The notes: generated from the letters alone by a model not told the origin. A stretch of 64,000 nt of DNA from Acidimicrobiia bacterium (GCA_016871315.1 VFZE01000002.1:186001-250000), one strand, 5' to 3'. Counted from the stretch's first letter, positions 28,068 to 38,003 are shown. Program-made: numbers and translations.

Positions 28068-29384
28068 CTAAAAATCCGATTTTAGCAAGTCGTAGAAAAT
28101 GCGAATTCCCTTCTTAAACTCGGCGACGGGGATACGCTCCTCATCACTATGCATCGTGCCGGCGGTAGCAAGGTCGAGTACCATCGGCGTCAGGCCGTAG
28201 GCGATCAAGCCTTTCTTGCGCAGTTTCACCGAATCGGTCCCATGCGGTACCAGCATCGGCGTGACCACAGCGTTCGGATGATGCTTCTGGATGGCGCTTT
28301 GCAGCGCGGTGAACAAAGGAGTGGATGGATTGCTGATTCCTGGGTCGTCCGGGGTGCTGATCAGCTCCACAGTGACGCGCGGGTCGTTGATCCGCGCCTT
28401 CACCTCGCTGATAAACTCCTGGTGATTCACGCCGGGCAGCAGACGGCAGTCGATAGTGGCTTCACTTGCCGAGGGGATCACGTTGGCTTTGGGCGGATCC
28501 CCGACGCCGGCGCGCAGCGTAGTCAGCGAGATCGTGTTCTTCTGGATGGCGTTGGTGTACTTGTTGGTGGCCATCGGCACGCCGATGTTGCGCCGCATCT
28601 GCTCCACAACCGGATGCGCGGCGGCCTTGTCGGGGATCGACATTGCTTTTTGCAGCGCCCGCAGAAGAATCTCATTCGCGTTGTCGGGAATCGGTTGGGA
28701 GCCATGGCCGGCTGTCCCTTTCGCGCGAATACGAAGCCATGTGGTTTGCTTCTCACCCACGGCGATCCCGAAGACGAGCTTGCCCGGAGCGAGAATCTCG
28801 CGCGTCCCGAAGCCACCTTCGTCCAGCACATACTCGGCATCAATCTCCTGGAAGTGCCGGTCGATCATCCACTGTATGCCGTAAACTCCGTTCGTCTCCT
28901 CATCGGACGTGGCAAGCATCACGATGTCGCGCGGGGGCTGGACGCCAGCTTGTTTCAGGGCAACCAGCGCGGTCAGATGCTGTACGCCGATGCCTTTCAT
29001 GTCGAGCGCGCCGCGGCCCCAGATGAAGCCGTCCTTCAGAAGACCGCCGAAGGGATCCACACTCCATGCCTTGCGGTCCACCGGAACTACGTCGAAGTGG
29101 TTCAGCAGCAGAAGAGGTTTCTTGCTGCGATCGCGGCCGGGCAATCTCACCACCAAGTTGGTCTGGCCGTCGGGTCCGGAGGTGTAGATCTTCGGGTCAA
29201 AGCCGTGTTTCTTGAGTTCGGACTCAAAGAGCGCCGCGGCGGTTCGGGTGTCGGCGGGCGGGTTCACGCTTTCGATGCGGATGTAGCCTTGCAGCAGGTC
29301 CAGCGCGTAGTCTTCCAGCCGCGTCCAGTCGGGCTCGGCGGCTGTGGCCGCGGCGATGCTTAGCAGACAGAATAGGGTTTTCAT
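28068..29384 (-). CDS. Exported M20 family metallopeptidase
   Basis: About 438 residues. The start at 29384 overlaps the stop of the upstream kinase gene (ATGA) and has GGAG nine bases ahead, giving a signal peptide ([15 protein letters not shown]). M20 zinc ligands are seen in L-N-H-F-D-V-V-P-V and in G-R-G-A-L-D-M-K-G, with the catalytic acid in D-E-E-T-N-G and a further ligand in D-E-G-G. A dimerisation insert (G-T-A-G-H-G-S-Q-P) is present. It is probably an extracytoplasmic carboxypeptidase or aminoacylase-like enzyme; substrate unknown. Confidence 0.9.
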   Translation of the reverse strand: MKTLFCLLSIAAATAAEPDWTRLEDYALDLLQGYIRIESVNPPADTRTAAALFESELKKHGFDPKIYTSGPDGQTNLVVRLPGRDRSKKPLLLLNHFDVVPVDRKAWSVDPFGGLLKDGFIWGRGALDMKGIGVQHLTALVALKQAGVQPPRDIVMLATSDEETNGVYGIQWMIDRHFQEIDAEYVLDEGGFGTREILAPGKLVFGIAVGEKQTTWLRIRAKGTAGHGSQPIPDNANEILLRALQKAMSIPDKAAAHPVVEQMRRNIGVPMATNKYTNAIQKNTISLTTLRAGVGDPPKANVIPSASEATIDCRLLPGVNHQEFISEVKARINDPRVTVELISTPDDPGISNPSTPLFTALQSAIQKHHPNAVVTPMLVPHGTDSVKLRKKGLIAYGLTPMVLDLATAGTMHSDEERIPVAEFKKGIRIFYDLLKSDF

Positions 29385-30334
29385 TTTTCCATCTCCGGGC
29401 AGTTTTTCAGAGTGACCGCCAACTCGGCCGATCGGTAAGCTTCCAGCAACGCCCCGGCGGCGGGAGCCATTTGTGGCGGGCCGCATTGAACTCCATCGTC
29501 CAGTTCCAACAGCAGCCGGAACCGCTCACGCAGCGCGTCGCAGGAAAACACGCCGCCGATCCAGGCCACCGAGACACGCTCGCACTCAGAAAACAACTGC
29601 CGGCGAACCGCGGCTGCCAGTAGAGCCAGCTGCTGCGCGGCCGCTTGCAGGATGTCGTTCGCCTGCGAGTCTCCTTCCCGCGCCGCCTCCTCCACGAGCT
29701 TGGATAGGGCCGCGATCTGCGGCCGCGAGTAGTCAGGGGTGTAAAAGCGATGGAGCAGATCGTTCGCATTGGCGGCTCCCGTTGCTTGCAGCAATTTGCT
29801 GTGAAGCGTGGTCGGGGGGCCCCAGCCCTCTTCGGCTCGGAGCGCGGCTCGCAGCGCCTGCCGGGCAAGATCAAAGCCGCCGCCTTCATCGCCGAAGATA
29901 TAGCCCCAACCTCCCGCTCTTGCCGTTTGCCCTTGTGTGTTGCGGCCGAACGCCATGGAGCCTGTTCCGGCAATTGTGATGATGCCGGGCGATCCGGCGG
30001 TGGCGCCAGCGAGAGCAATCAGCGCATCGTGGGTGACGCTCAATCGCCGGCAATGGAAGTGTTCCTCCACCAGATCGCGCTTATCGGCGGCTCCTCCGCT
30101 GAAACCCAGGCAGGCCGCTTCAAACTCCTTGTGCCCGGCGGAAAGGCCCGCGGCGGTGCAGGCTGCGCTCACGCATTCCGTCAACACCCGCAGGAACTTC
30201 GTGCGGCGTTCCGCACCGCTGACGTGATTGCACGGGCCGGAACGTCCCATGCCCAGCACGTTGCCGTCGTCTCCGCCAATCAAGGCCGTCGTGCTGGACT
30301 GTCCGCCATCGACTCCTAAGTAGTATCTACTCAC
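29381..30334 (-). CDS. BadF/BadG/BcrA family sugar kinase (N-acetylglucosamine kinase-like)
   Basis: 317 residues with the ASKHA ATPase pattern: phosphate-1 motif Y-L-G-V-D-G-G-Q-S-S-T-T, phosphate-2 region I-I-T-I-A-G-T-G-S-M-A-F, and adenosine-site G-G-V-F near residue 257, plus G-G-W-G-Y-I-F-G-D-E-G-G as in N-acetylglucosamine kinases. No Cys ligands for an iron-sulfur cluster are evident, so it is a kinase rather than a benzoyl-CoA-reductase activator. It most likely phosphorylates GlcNAc or a related amino sugar in the cytoplasm. It overlaps the M20 peptidase start by four bases. Confidence 0.85.
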   Translation of the reverse strand: MSRYYLGVDGGQSSTTALIGGDDGNVLGMGRSGPCNHVSGAERRTKFLRVLTECVSAACTAAGLSAGHKEFEAACLGFSGGAADKRDLVEEHFHCRRLSVTHDALIALAGATAGSPGIITIAGTGSMAFGRNTQGQTARAGGWGYIFGDEGGGFDLARQALRAALRAEEGWGPPTTLHSKLLQATGAANANDLLHRFYTPDYSRPQIAALSKLVEEAAREGDSQANDILQAAAQQLALLAAAVRRQLFSECERVSVAWIGGVFSCDALRERFRLLLELDDGVQCGPPQMAPAAGALLEAYRSAELAVTLKNCPEMEK

Positions 30335-30345
30335 AAGATCCTATG

Positions 30346-32550
30346 CTACTGAATCCGGTACAACCGGTATCCATGAGATTCGCCGACAAGTGCAATGCCC
30401 CACAGATCCTGCTTCTGGGCGAAATCGGCTGAGCCCAAGTCATTCTCATGCACGAGAAGGTAGCCGATTCCTTTCTCCTTGATCAACTGCGTTGCCTCTC
30501 TTCTCAATCCCAGCGGGGGCGGCAACTGCGTTTCTTTCGGTTGAATCACCAGGCGCAGCCATTGTTCAGGAGCCGTGAGTCCGTCCAGTTCCATCCTTGT
30601 GGCCGCCACATCGGTCGACGTTTCCACGACCACCGACTCTACGTTGCGGGGCGCCGGGAACTCAACGCTGATAAACATATCAGGGTTCGCAGGACGCCAG
30701 CTGCTCCACCGCGTCACGCAGGCGTTGTCGAACGCCGATTGCACGCCCCACGGGTTCGGCCACGCGCGCAATCGCCAGTCCGGCGCGCGGGGGAGCTCCT
30801 TGCCGGCGTCCCCAAGGCGGACTTCGTTGACCGTCCAATGATCCGGTGTTCCGGCCGAGGTCTGCCGCAGCCGGATACCGAGCAGAGGCTGGCGCGGGAA
30901 TGCGAATTCCACGCGCCGCACAGGCTGGTAATCCGGCACCAGGGGCGTCCAGAGTATTCCCCCTAGCTCGTTGCCGAATGCCGACTGATAAGCCACCACA
31001 ATGTTGCGAGCCGTGTAGGCTTCACCGGTTTGGATGAAAGTGAGCACGCTCGCATCCGGAGGCATGGAATGTTCGATCATCCGCGCCACGGCGTAGGATG
31101 GCCACTTCCTTGAGAGGAAGTCGGCCTCAGGCTCTAGTCGCAGGGCGGCCCGCAGACGAAACTCGTCCAGCCGCCAGGCGTATGGCGCGCAGTACTTTTT
31201 CAGTACTGGCGGCCAGGCACTAATGGCGTGCACGAGCACGATCACTGGTAACACACCGCGAAGGCGGGAAAATACCAGTGCCATTGCGAGTGCGACATAA
31301 GGTAGGGAAGGGATCAGGAATCGGGTGCCGATGTTTGCCGCGTATACGGCGCCAAAACAGATTCCGGCTGCCACTAGCCGCCTCCCCGCGGAGGATCGCA
31401 GCGCAAGGGCTGACAGCGGAGCCAGCAAAAACACGGGACCAAGGACACCGTTCAGGACATGACCGCGGATGGTGACCTCCAAAGGAATCTCCCAATGGCT
31501 TTTCAAACCCGGATAGTTGCGCATGGATTGCGAGTATTCCTGTTCGAAAGAGACATTCACATACGGATTTTCAAAGACGCGGTTGAAGAACGGAGAAACA
31601 GGATTCGCGACAACAATGGAGTTCTTGATCAGCCAGGGTGCGATCATCACTGTGGCAGCGGCCAACACAGTCAGCGCCGGCCGCCAAGCCGCGCCCCTGC
31701 GGCGCCAGAACAGAAAGCCCAATGCATAGAGAAGGGCAGGGAAGGCCGTATACTTACTTCCGAAGGAGAAGCCGGCCAGAAGTCCGAGCACCGGCAGCAG
31801 ACGATTCGATCGGGTCTCATCCCAGATCCCGGCAAGCGCGAAGACTCCGAACATCACCGCGGCTACGGCGACGTCGTTGTAGGCGCTGGCGCCGTCTAGC
31901 GTGACGACGGGGCTCATCCCCACGAGAAACGCCGCGCCAAGCCCAGCCGGTCCGAACCTGTTCCGCCGTGCATGATTCACCATCAGAAGGGGAAGTGCGA
32001 GGAGGAAGCAAAAATGGACTAGAGCCGCCGCGGAGTGCCTGCCGAACGCATACGCATAAAGAAACAGCATTTCGATTCCCTGGGTCAGGTTCGCGTACAT
32101 ATGCGTGGTGAGGAACGAGAATCCCCGCTCGCGGTAATAGCGGGCCACCAGGCCAAGATGATACGTAGTTCCATCGGGGCTCGTTTCCGGCGCCATCGCG
32201 TGCACGAAGGCGAAGACGCCGAACAGCAGCGCCAGCGGTGTATAAATCCACAGCAGGCCTCGAGGCAGCGGCGAAAGGCTTGGCGCTTCGGACCGGAAAG
32301 CGCGCCGCTTCCACGCGAGTAGCAGGATTGCCGCTCCGGCGGCAAGCAGCACGCCCTTGTACAGCAGCTGCGCTGCGGCAAGCAGAAACACCAGCGAACT
32401 GAGCAGCGCCGACCCGCAAAGAAGAGCGAATGGCAGTTCTTCCTGCTTGTATAGGCGGACGCCGAGCTTCTGCAAAAGCAACCTGCCGGAAGCCACCGAA
32501 ACCAGACAAGTGAAGACCGCCCCGAACAGGATGTAGAAAGCCTGAGGCAT
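30346..32550 (-). CDS. Polytopic membrane protein, GT39-like glycosyltransferase candidate
   Basis: 734 residues with about 10-12 hydrophobic helices in the first 440 residues and a soluble C-terminal domain of about 250 residues that looks beta-rich (V-V-V-E-T-S-T-D-V-A-A-T-R-M-E-L). A loop after the third helix reads P-E-T-S-P-D-G-T-T-Y-H-L, like the acidic D-x-x-x-Y-H-L motif of dolichyl-phosphate-mannose-type (GT-C) glycosyltransferases. It could transfer sugar from a polyprenyl phosphate at the outer face of the inner membrane. The start abuts the stop of the lipoprotein gene. Family call is moderate, donor and acceptor unknown. Confidence 0.65.
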   Translation of the reverse strand: MPQAFYILFGAVFTCLVSVASGRLLLQKLGVRLYKQEELPFALLCGSALLSSLVFLLAAAQLLYKGVLLAAGAAILLLAWKRRAFRSEAPSLSPLPRGLLWIYTPLALLFGVFAFVHAMAPETSPDGTTYHLGLVARYYRERGFSFLTTHMYANLTQGIEMLFLYAYAFGRHSAAALVHFCFLLALPLLMVNHARRNRFGPAGLGAAFLVGMSPVVTLDGASAYNDVAVAAVMFGVFALAGIWDETRSNRLLPVLGLLAGFSFGSKYTAFPALLYALGFLFWRRRGAAWRPALTVLAAATVMIAPWLIKNSIVVANPVSPFFNRVFENPYVNVSFEQEYSQSMRNYPGLKSHWEIPLEVTIRGHVLNGVLGPVFLLAPLSALALRSSAGRRLVAAGICFGAVYAANIGTRFLIPSLPYVALAMALVFSRLRGVLPVIVLVHAISAWPPVLKKYCAPYAWRLDEFRLRAALRLEPEADFLSRKWPSYAVARMIEHSMPPDASVLTFIQTGEAYTARNIVVAYQSAFGNELGGILWTPLVPDYQPVRRVEFAFPRQPLLGIRLRQTSAGTPDHWTVNEVRLGDAGKELPRAPDWRLRAWPNPWGVQSAFDNACVTRWSSWRPANPDMFISVEFPAPRNVESVVVETSTDVAATRMELDGLTAPEQWLRLVIQPKETQLPPPLGLRREATQLIKEKGIGYLLVHENDLGSADFAQKQDLWGIALVGESHGYRLYRIQ

Positions 32551-33081
32551 TTACTCGCGGAAGCCGGCGCGCATCAGGATCAGCCCCAGTTGAGCGCCGT
32601 CTGCTTCGGCGATGAAGACCTTGTCCAGCTCCGCCGAGGCCACGTTCACGGAACCCTTGAGCAGCCACGATGGGTCAATTGCCTTCTCGAAGTGCTGCTC
32701 CCCCGGCTTGTCATAGCTGATCTTATCCAGGGGGCGCCCATTAATGAAATAGGAGATCGTGACCGGGCCGGTCTGCTTCATCGTATCGGCGTGCAGGGAA
32801 AAGTCCATGACGAAGCTGAGATGCCTTGTCGTGGGCAGGAAGAACCGGAACGTTGGTTTCTGCCCCGTCCAACGCCACATCCCGCCTTCGAGAGATGGAT
32901 TGACATCGCGCAGGATGTGTTCCATCGCCATCGGATCGTTCATCGCGACAAAGTGTTTGAGCTTGGAAGTATCGGGTCCGGCCTGTGGGAGACGCTGCAT
33001 CGGAGGCGCGTAGGTCTCCGGCATGTTCACGCAGCCGGTTGCCGCGAGCAAAACGATTGCCGGCAGAATGCTATACCGCAT
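32551..33081 (-). CDS. Predicted lipoprotein of unknown function
   Basis: 176 residues from an ATG at 33081. The N-terminus has a lipobox-like end (S-I-L-P-A-I-V-L-L-A-A-T-G-C) at residue about 18. The mature part looks like a beta-sandwich: F-F-L-P-T-T-R-H-L-S-F-V-M-D-F-S-L-H, V-T-I-S-Y-F-I-N-G-R-P-L-D-K, V-N-V-A-S-A-E-L-D-K, closing with L-G-L-I-L-M-R-A-G-F. Not recognised as a named family. It overlaps the pmbA stop by 11 bases and abuts the membrane-protein start, so it may work with the latter. Confidence 0.65.
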   Translation of the reverse strand: MRYSILPAIVLLAATGCVNMPETYAPPMQRLPQAGPDTSKLKHFVAMNDPMAMEHILRDVNPSLEGGMWRWTGQKPTFRFFLPTTRHLSFVMDFSLHADTMKQTGPVTISYFINGRPLDKISYDKPGEQHFEKAIDPSWLLKGSVNVASAELDKVFIAEADGAQLGLILMRAGFRE

Positions 33082-34396
33082 CGGAAATGCTGGAAAAGGT
33101 GAAATTGCCGGCAACCAGGGCCGGCGCTAGCATGCCAGCGCCTTCGCCTCCGCGGCACCGAACCACGCGCCCCAGTCTCTTCACGTTTTGCAGCAGGCGG
33201 ACCGGACTTTCATTGAAGCGCAGGTTCATTACCGGCTCGCTGATCTTGCCCTTCTCGATCAAGAACAGGCCGTCACGCGTCAGGCCGGTGAATTGCAGCG
33301 TCTGCATGTTGACTGCTCGAATGTACCAGAACCTGGTCACCAACAGCCCGCGCTCAGTGCTCGCGATCAGTTCCTCAAGCGTCGCCTCTCCGCCGGCCAG
33401 GGAGAGCGAGCCGGAGGTGGGTGTTGGTGCCTGCTTCGTCTTCGCTGCCCAGTACCGGTCGTAGGAAAGATTCTTCACTACACCGTTCTCCACCCATACC
33501 ACTTTGGCCGCTGGCAAACCTTCTTGGTTATACGGACTGCCAGGAAATCGTGGATCAAACGGGTCGCTGACCAGTGTGATCTGTTCATGAAATACCTTCT
33601 CGCCAAGCCGCGTGCCCCCGCCCTTCTTGCTGAGAAAACTTCTACCCTCCTCGGCGTTGCGGGCCGAGAATGCGAATCGCAGGTTGCTGAGCAAGTCGCT
33701 GACCGCTGTCGGCTCCAGCACCACCGTGTACTGGCCCGGTTCGATCTTGCGCGGCTGCTTCCAGCGGGTGCATTTTTCAATGGCGGCTTCTGCCAGCAGG
33801 GCCCCGTTGATCGCTGCGATCCTTGACGATGGCTGGCCGGCCCAGCCTGCGCTGGAGCCGTCCGCGGTCCGCACCGTTGTGCTCATCGCGGCACTGGCTG
33901 AGCGATGGTGCCCGAACAGACCTCGCTTGTTTGCCACCGCAGAAACTTGCGCCGTTCGTTCAATGAATCCGGCTGCAATGAGCTTCTTCGCTGATGCCGC
34001 CTCGATCACCGCCTTTACGTGCGGGACCATTGACGGGGAGCGAGCGGAGATCGTCTCGGCATCGGCGGCAGGAATCGCCGGATACTCCTGCTCGCCCAGC
34101 GGCTCCATGTGTTCATCGTTCAGAGGCGCGACGGATGCCAATGCTTCCGAGCGCGCCACCGCTTCTTTCAGCCTCGCTTCGTCGATTTCGCTGGTCTGCG
34201 CGATCCCCGTTCTCGATTCGCGCGTCGATGCGATCGTGATCGTCCGCTCCATGGTCAGGCCCGCCGTGGTCACGCCGTTGTTGGCGAACCGGACCGAGGA
34301 TTGCTCCACTTCCGAGATCGCAACAGTGCATTCGGGAAGCTTCGAGTAGCTGAGCATCTTCTTGGCGAGCGCGTGCGCCTGGTCTCGTGTGGTCAT
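33071..34396 (-). CDS. pmbA: TldE/PmbA-family protein
   Basis: 441 residues from the ATG at 34396, four bases after the tldD stop. The N-terminal half shows the TldD/E pattern (V-R-F-A-N-N-G-V-T-T-A-G and R-T-I-T-I-A-S-T); the C-terminal half has V-V-L-E-P-T-A-V-S-D-L-L and the end W-Y-I-R-A-V-N-M-Q-T-L-Q-F-T-G-L-T-R-D-G. It lacks the HExxxH motif, as expected for the TldE/PmbA subunit, which forms a heterodimeric protease with TldD. In other bacteria the pair degrades unfolded peptides and matures RiPPs. Confidence 0.9.
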   Translation of the reverse strand: MTTRDQAHALAKKMLSYSKLPECTVAISEVEQSSVRFANNGVTTAGLTMERTITIASTRESRTGIAQTSEIDEARLKEAVARSEALASVAPLNDEHMEPLGEQEYPAIPAADAETISARSPSMVPHVKAVIEAASAKKLIAAGFIERTAQVSAVANKRGLFGHHRSASAAMSTTVRTADGSSAGWAGQPSSRIAAINGALLAEAAIEKCTRWKQPRKIEPGQYTVVLEPTAVSDLLSNLRFAFSARNAEEGRSFLSKKGGGTRLGEKVFHEQITLVSDPFDPRFPGSPYNQEGLPAAKVVWVENGVVKNLSYDRYWAAKTKQAPTPTSGSLSLAGGEATLEELIASTERGLLVTRFWYIRAVNMQTLQFTGLTRDGLFLIEKGKISEPVMNLRFNESPVRLLQNVKRLGRVVRCRGGEGAGMLAPALVAGNFTFSSISDAV

Positions 34397-34400
34397 GGTG

Positions 34401-35969
34401 TTAATCCGTGAGAATGACGTTGATTTGCCGGAACAGCCCCGGCGCGCAGCCATGCGACATGGAGTTGGTCTGCATCGGCTCGCCTTTGCCGTCATTGCCG
34501 GAACCGTACTGCTGCCAGAAGCTGCGTCCGGCAATCGCTTCGCAGGCCTGCCAGAAATCGGGGGTCCGCGACTGATAGCCAACGCGGGAAATCATTCCGC
34601 GCTTCTTGCCTCCCTTGATCTCCCAAAAAGCATCGCCGCCGAACTGGAAATTGTAGCGCTGCTGATCGATCGAGTAGCTGCCGCGGCCGTCGATCAATAC
34701 GCCGTCTTCCACACCGGCAATCAGCTTCTCCAGAGTCGTCTCCGGCTTGCCTTCCGCCAGCCAGACGTTCGGCATCCGCTGGAACGGTATGCTTGACCAG
34801 GAGTCGGCGTAGCAGCAGCCGCGTGACTCCTTTTCCCCCACTAGGTGCGCCTGGTCCCGGATCGTCTGATAGTGCTTGAAAACTCCTTTATCGATGATGG
34901 CGAAACGGCTTGTCTTTACGCCGTCATCGTCGTAGGCGCAGGTCGCCAGGCCCTGTTCCATCGTCCGGTCGCCATAGATGGTCACTGCTTCACTGCCCAC
35001 CCGCTCCTTGCCCATCTTGTCTGTCGTCAGGAAACTGGTGCCCGCGAAATTCGCCTCATACCCCAGTGCGCGGTCAAGCTCTGTCGGGTGACCGATCGAT
35101 TCATGGATCGTGAGGAACAAGTGACTCGGCATCAGCACCAGGTCCTTCTTGCCGGGCGAAACAGGCGGGGCGGCCAGGTGCTCCATCACCTCTTCGCGAA
35201 TCCGCTGCGCGTTCTCCTTCAAGTTGATTTTCGCCAGGTACTCATATCCGGCCAGCAGCGGAGGCGGATTGTAGCCTCGTGCGCGCGCCAGGCCCTTACT
35301 CATGTCCACCGCATTCGCATTCAGCAGCGGAAACGTCTGGACGATGTATTGCTGGATCGAAGAACCCTCCGAGGATGCGAAGTACTTGTCCTCGGAGTGG
35401 AACTGCACGCCGGAGGTTGCGCCGAACACTCCCTTTCCTTTCTTGACCTCCGCCGCCGCTTCGCGCAGCACTTGCAGCTTTTCCTCAATCGGCACATCGA
35501 ACGGATTCTTCTCAAACGGCGCGCTCCAGCGGTCCTTGTAGCTCTTGGCCGGCGCCAGCTTTACCGGCTTCGATTTGATTTGCGCGTTGGCCCGGGCAAC
35601 CGTCATCGCCTCCGCCGTGACGCGCGCGATCTCCTGCTCGTTCACTACCGGAGAAGAGGCAAAGCCCCAGGCTCCATCGGCGATCACGCGCACGCCGAAG
35701 CCGAAGCTTTCGCTGTCGGAAATGGACGGGCTCTCCAGCGTCTTGCCCGTTCCGCGTTCGGTGGTCAGACGAAGAAAAATGCGCTGGTCTCGGTAACGGT
35801 TGATGCGGATGTCACAGTAGCTGGCCTTCAATCGCGACGCCTCCCGCAGGGCCGCGGCAGCCAGTTTCTCGAGCTGCGGCGAAGGCCGGTTGGCGGCCTC
35901 CTTCGGCGCGCCAAACAAATCGGCCGCCATCAGGCATGGGGCCGCCAAAAACACGCGTCGGCTGATCAT
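34401..35969 (-). CDS. tldD: TldD-family metalloprotease with signal-like N-terminus
   Basis: 522 residues from the ATG at 35969, which overlaps the nth stop (ATGA). The metalloprotease motif H-E-S-I-G-H lies near residue 288 and is followed by the family's G-T-S-F motif. Unlike E. coli TldD, it begins M-I-S-R-R-V-F-L-A-A-P-C-L-M-A-A-D-L-F-G-A, a twin-Arg plus hydrophobic stretch that looks like a Tat signal. If exported, the protease would act outside the cytoplasm while its TldE partner has no visible signal. It makes a TldD/E pair with the next gene. Confidence 0.88.
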   Translation of the reverse strand: MISRRVFLAAPCLMAADLFGAPKEAANRPSPQLEKLAAAALREASRLKASYCDIRINRYRDQRIFLRLTTERGTGKTLESPSISDSESFGFGVRVIADGAWGFASSPVVNEQEIARVTAEAMTVARANAQIKSKPVKLAPAKSYKDRWSAPFEKNPFDVPIEEKLQVLREAAAEVKKGKGVFGATSGVQFHSEDKYFASSEGSSIQQYIVQTFPLLNANAVDMSKGLARARGYNPPPLLAGYEYLAKINLKENAQRIREEVMEHLAAPPVSPGKKDLVLMPSHLFLTIHESIGHPTELDRALGYEANFAGTSFLTTDKMGKERVGSEAVTIYGDRTMEQGLATCAYDDDGVKTSRFAIIDKGVFKHYQTIRDQAHLVGEKESRGCCYADSWSSIPFQRMPNVWLAEGKPETTLEKLIAGVEDGVLIDGRGSYSIDQQRYNFQFGGDAFWEIKGGKKRGMISRVGYQSRTPDFWQACEAIAGRSFWQQYGSGNDGKGEPMQTNSMSHGCAPGLFRQINVILTD

Positions 35970-36634
35970 ATGGTCTTGTCCTTTGCGTAGCAAATCTGTT
36001 CCAAGGGGCATTCTGCGCATTTCGGGTTGCGGGCAGCGCACAGCTGCCTGCCGTGATGGATCATTTGGTGCGAGAAGAGAATCCAGCGTTCCCGCGGAAT
36101 GATCTTCATCAACTCCCGCTCAATCTTCTCCGGCGTCTTTTCCTTGGCAAGATCAAGGCGCCGGGAAATGCGCTGCATATGCGTATCCACCACGATTCCA
36201 CTGGCGATCCCGTACGCCGTGCCCAGCACGACGTTGGCCGTCTTGCGCGCCGCGCCGGGAATTGTCAGCATTTCCTCCATCGTCCGCGGCAGCTTCCCGT
36301 TGAAATCGGATAGCAGTTTTCTGGCCGCGCCGATGATCGACTTCGCCTTGTTATTGAAGAAGCCGGTCGAGCGGATGTCCTCGGCCAGCTCATCCTGATT
36401 GACTGCGGCGAAATCGCGGATCGTCGGGTATTTCTTGAACAGGCCGGGCGTCACCATGTTCACCCGCTTGTCCGTGCACTGCGCGGAGAGAATCGTCGCC
36501 ACTAGCAGCTGGAAAGGCGTTTTGAAGTGCAGCTCACAGGTGCCGTCAGGGTACAGATTATCCAGATGCCGAAGGATCTGGGTAACTCTGGCTTTTCGCG
36601 CGGCTGCGGTTTTCGGGCGAGAAACGGCGGGCAT
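35966..36634 (-). CDS. nth: Endonuclease III (DNA glycosylase/AP lyase)
   Basis: 222 residues from the ATG at 36634, a normal length. Helix-hairpin-helix L-T-I-P-G-A-A-R-K-T-A-N-V with catalytic Lys131, catalytic Asp150 in V-V-D-T-H, and the iron-sulfur loop Cys199-x6-Cys206-x2-Cys209-x5-Cys215 are all present. The usual G-V-G of the hairpin is G-A-A, a mild substitution. It removes oxidised pyrimidines and cuts the abasic site. First gene of the minus-strand run ending with pgk, and divergent from the YjbQ-like gene. Confidence 0.96.
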   Translation of the reverse strand: MPAVSRPKTAAARKARVTQILRHLDNLYPDGTCELHFKTPFQLLVATILSAQCTDKRVNMVTPGLFKKYPTIRDFAAVNQDELAEDIRSTGFFNNKAKSIIGAARKLLSDFNGKLPRTMEEMLTIPGAARKTANVVLGTAYGIASGIVVDTHMQRISRRLDLAKEKTPEKIERELMKIIPRERWILFSHQMIHHGRQLCAARNPKCAECPLEQICYAKDKTI

Positions 36635-36664
36635 GGCCACTGGATCGGTTGATCGCGACTCACC

Positions 36665-37096
36665 ATGATAGCATCGCCTCATATGCGCGCCCATACGGAA
36701 TACTTAACCTTTCGAACCCCCAAACTTCGCGAGTTTCTCAACATCACTCCGAAGGTCCAGTCCGCCCTTCAGGCCAGCGGGATTCAAGAGGGGATGATCC
36801 TGGTTTCGGCTATGCACATCACCGCCGGCGTCTGGGTCAACGATGCCGAGGACGGGCTGCTGGCCGACATGGATGACTGGCTGGAGCAGTTGGCGCCGTT
36901 CAACAAGAACTACCGGCATCATGCAACCGGAGAAACCAACGGAGACGCCCACCTGAAGAGCCTGCTGGTTCATCACCAGGTGATTGTTCCCGTAACGGCC
37001 GGGAAACTGGATCTCGGTCCGTGGCAACAGGTCTACTACGCCGAGTTCGACGGCCGGCGCGCCAAGCGGGTCATCATCAAAGTGATGGGAGAATAG
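36665..37096 (+). CDS. YjbQ/UPF0047 family protein
   Basis: 137-143 residues; an ATG at 36683 (M-R-A-H-T-E-Y) gives the family-like N-terminus and is an alternative to 36665. The domain is complete: [33 protein letters not shown], and [13 protein letters not shown]. Family members have weak thiamine-phosphate synthase activity reported in vitro, with uncertain physiological role. It is 8 bases upstream of the FAH-family gene and may be co-transcribed. Confidence 0.92.
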   Translation: MIASPHMRAHTEYLTFRTPKLREFLNITPKVQSALQASGIQEGMILVSAMHITAGVWVNDAEDGLLADMDDWLEQLAPFNKNYRHHATGETNGDAHLKSLLVHHQVIVPVTAGKLDLGPWQQVYYAEFDGRRAKRVIIKVMGE

Positions 37097-37104
37097 CAGA
37101 GATC

Positions 37105-37965
37105 ATGAAACTCATCCGATTTCTTCACAGCGGCTCCTATCATGCCGGCGTTCTCACTGGAGGAGGCGTTGTTCCCGTTCCCGAAGTCAACGCTCGTAAG
37201 GGAACCCGGGTTCCCGATGACCTGCTCGCCATCATACGCACCGGCGCAACCGCCGAGCTTGCCGATCTTGCCGGAGTTCCGGCCATTCCCGTCACTGAGG
37301 TGACACCGGCGCTTCCCTATGACGTTCCACCGAAGATTTGGTGCATCGGCCTCAACTACAAATCTCACGCCGAGGATATTCAGGCGGTGCAGCCGGAGGA
37401 GCCCGGCAGCTTTATGAAGCCGGCCTCCTGTATGTTCCAACCCGGAGGGAAAATCCAACTGCCGCCCCCGGAGGTGTCCGCCGACGTGGATGCGGAGGGC
37501 GAACTCGGCGTGGTGATCGGCAAGACCTGCCGATTCGTGCCGGCAGAAGAAGTGCACAAGGTGATCTTCGGCTACACGACGACGCTGGATTTGACCGCGC
37601 TCGACGTTCTCCGCAAGAACCCGCGCTATCTGACTCGCGCCAAAAGCATCGACACCTTCTTTAGCTTCGGTCCTGTGATCGTAACCGCCGATGAGGTGCC
37701 CGACGTCGACGCGCTGGAGGTCATCACCGAGCACAACGGCGGTATCTGCTCCCGCGACTTTGTGCGAAACATGCACACCCGGCCGTTTGAGCTGGTTCGC
37801 TTCCATAGCGACTTTTTCTCGCTTCATCCGGGCGATCTCATCTCTACGGGATGTCCGAAGGGTGCTCGCATCAAGCCCGGCGACAAGGTCCGCGCGCGGA
37901 TTGAGGGGGTCGGCACACTTGAGGCTTCGGTGACGCAGGCCGAGCGGAAGACCTACATCGTTTAG
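37105..37965 (+). CDS. Fumarylacetoacetate hydrolase (FAH) family enzyme
   Basis: 286 residues. The FAH fold starts after about 70 residues with W-C-I-G-L-N-Y-K-S-H-A; metal ligands lie in D-A-E-G-E-L-G-V-V-I-G and T-T-T-L-D-L-T-A-L-D. FAH-family members act on 2,4-diketo acids or as 2-keto-3-deoxy-sugar acid hydrolases/isomerases. The next two genes encode an acid-sugar dehydratase-like enolase and a lactonase-like protein on the same strand, so a sugar-acid catabolic step is the best inference (for example after L-fuconate or L-rhamnonate dehydration). Confidence 0.9.
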   Translation: MKLIRFLHSGSYHAGVLTGGGVVPVPEVNARKGTRVPDDLLAIIRTGATAELADLAGVPAIPVTEVTPALPYDVPPKIWCIGLNYKSHAEDIQAVQPEEPGSFMKPASCMFQPGGKIQLPPPEVSADVDAEGELGVVIGKTCRFVPAEEVHKVIFGYTTTLDLTALDVLRKNPRYLTRAKSIDTFFSFGPVIVTADEVPDVDALEVITEHNGGICSRDFVRNMHTRPFELVRFHSDFFSLHPGDLISTGCPKGARIKPGDKVRARIEGVGTLEASVTQAERKTYIV

Positions 37966-38003
37966 GGTTGTAGAATGTTTTTGACTGAAGGAGGTCATCC
38001 ATC

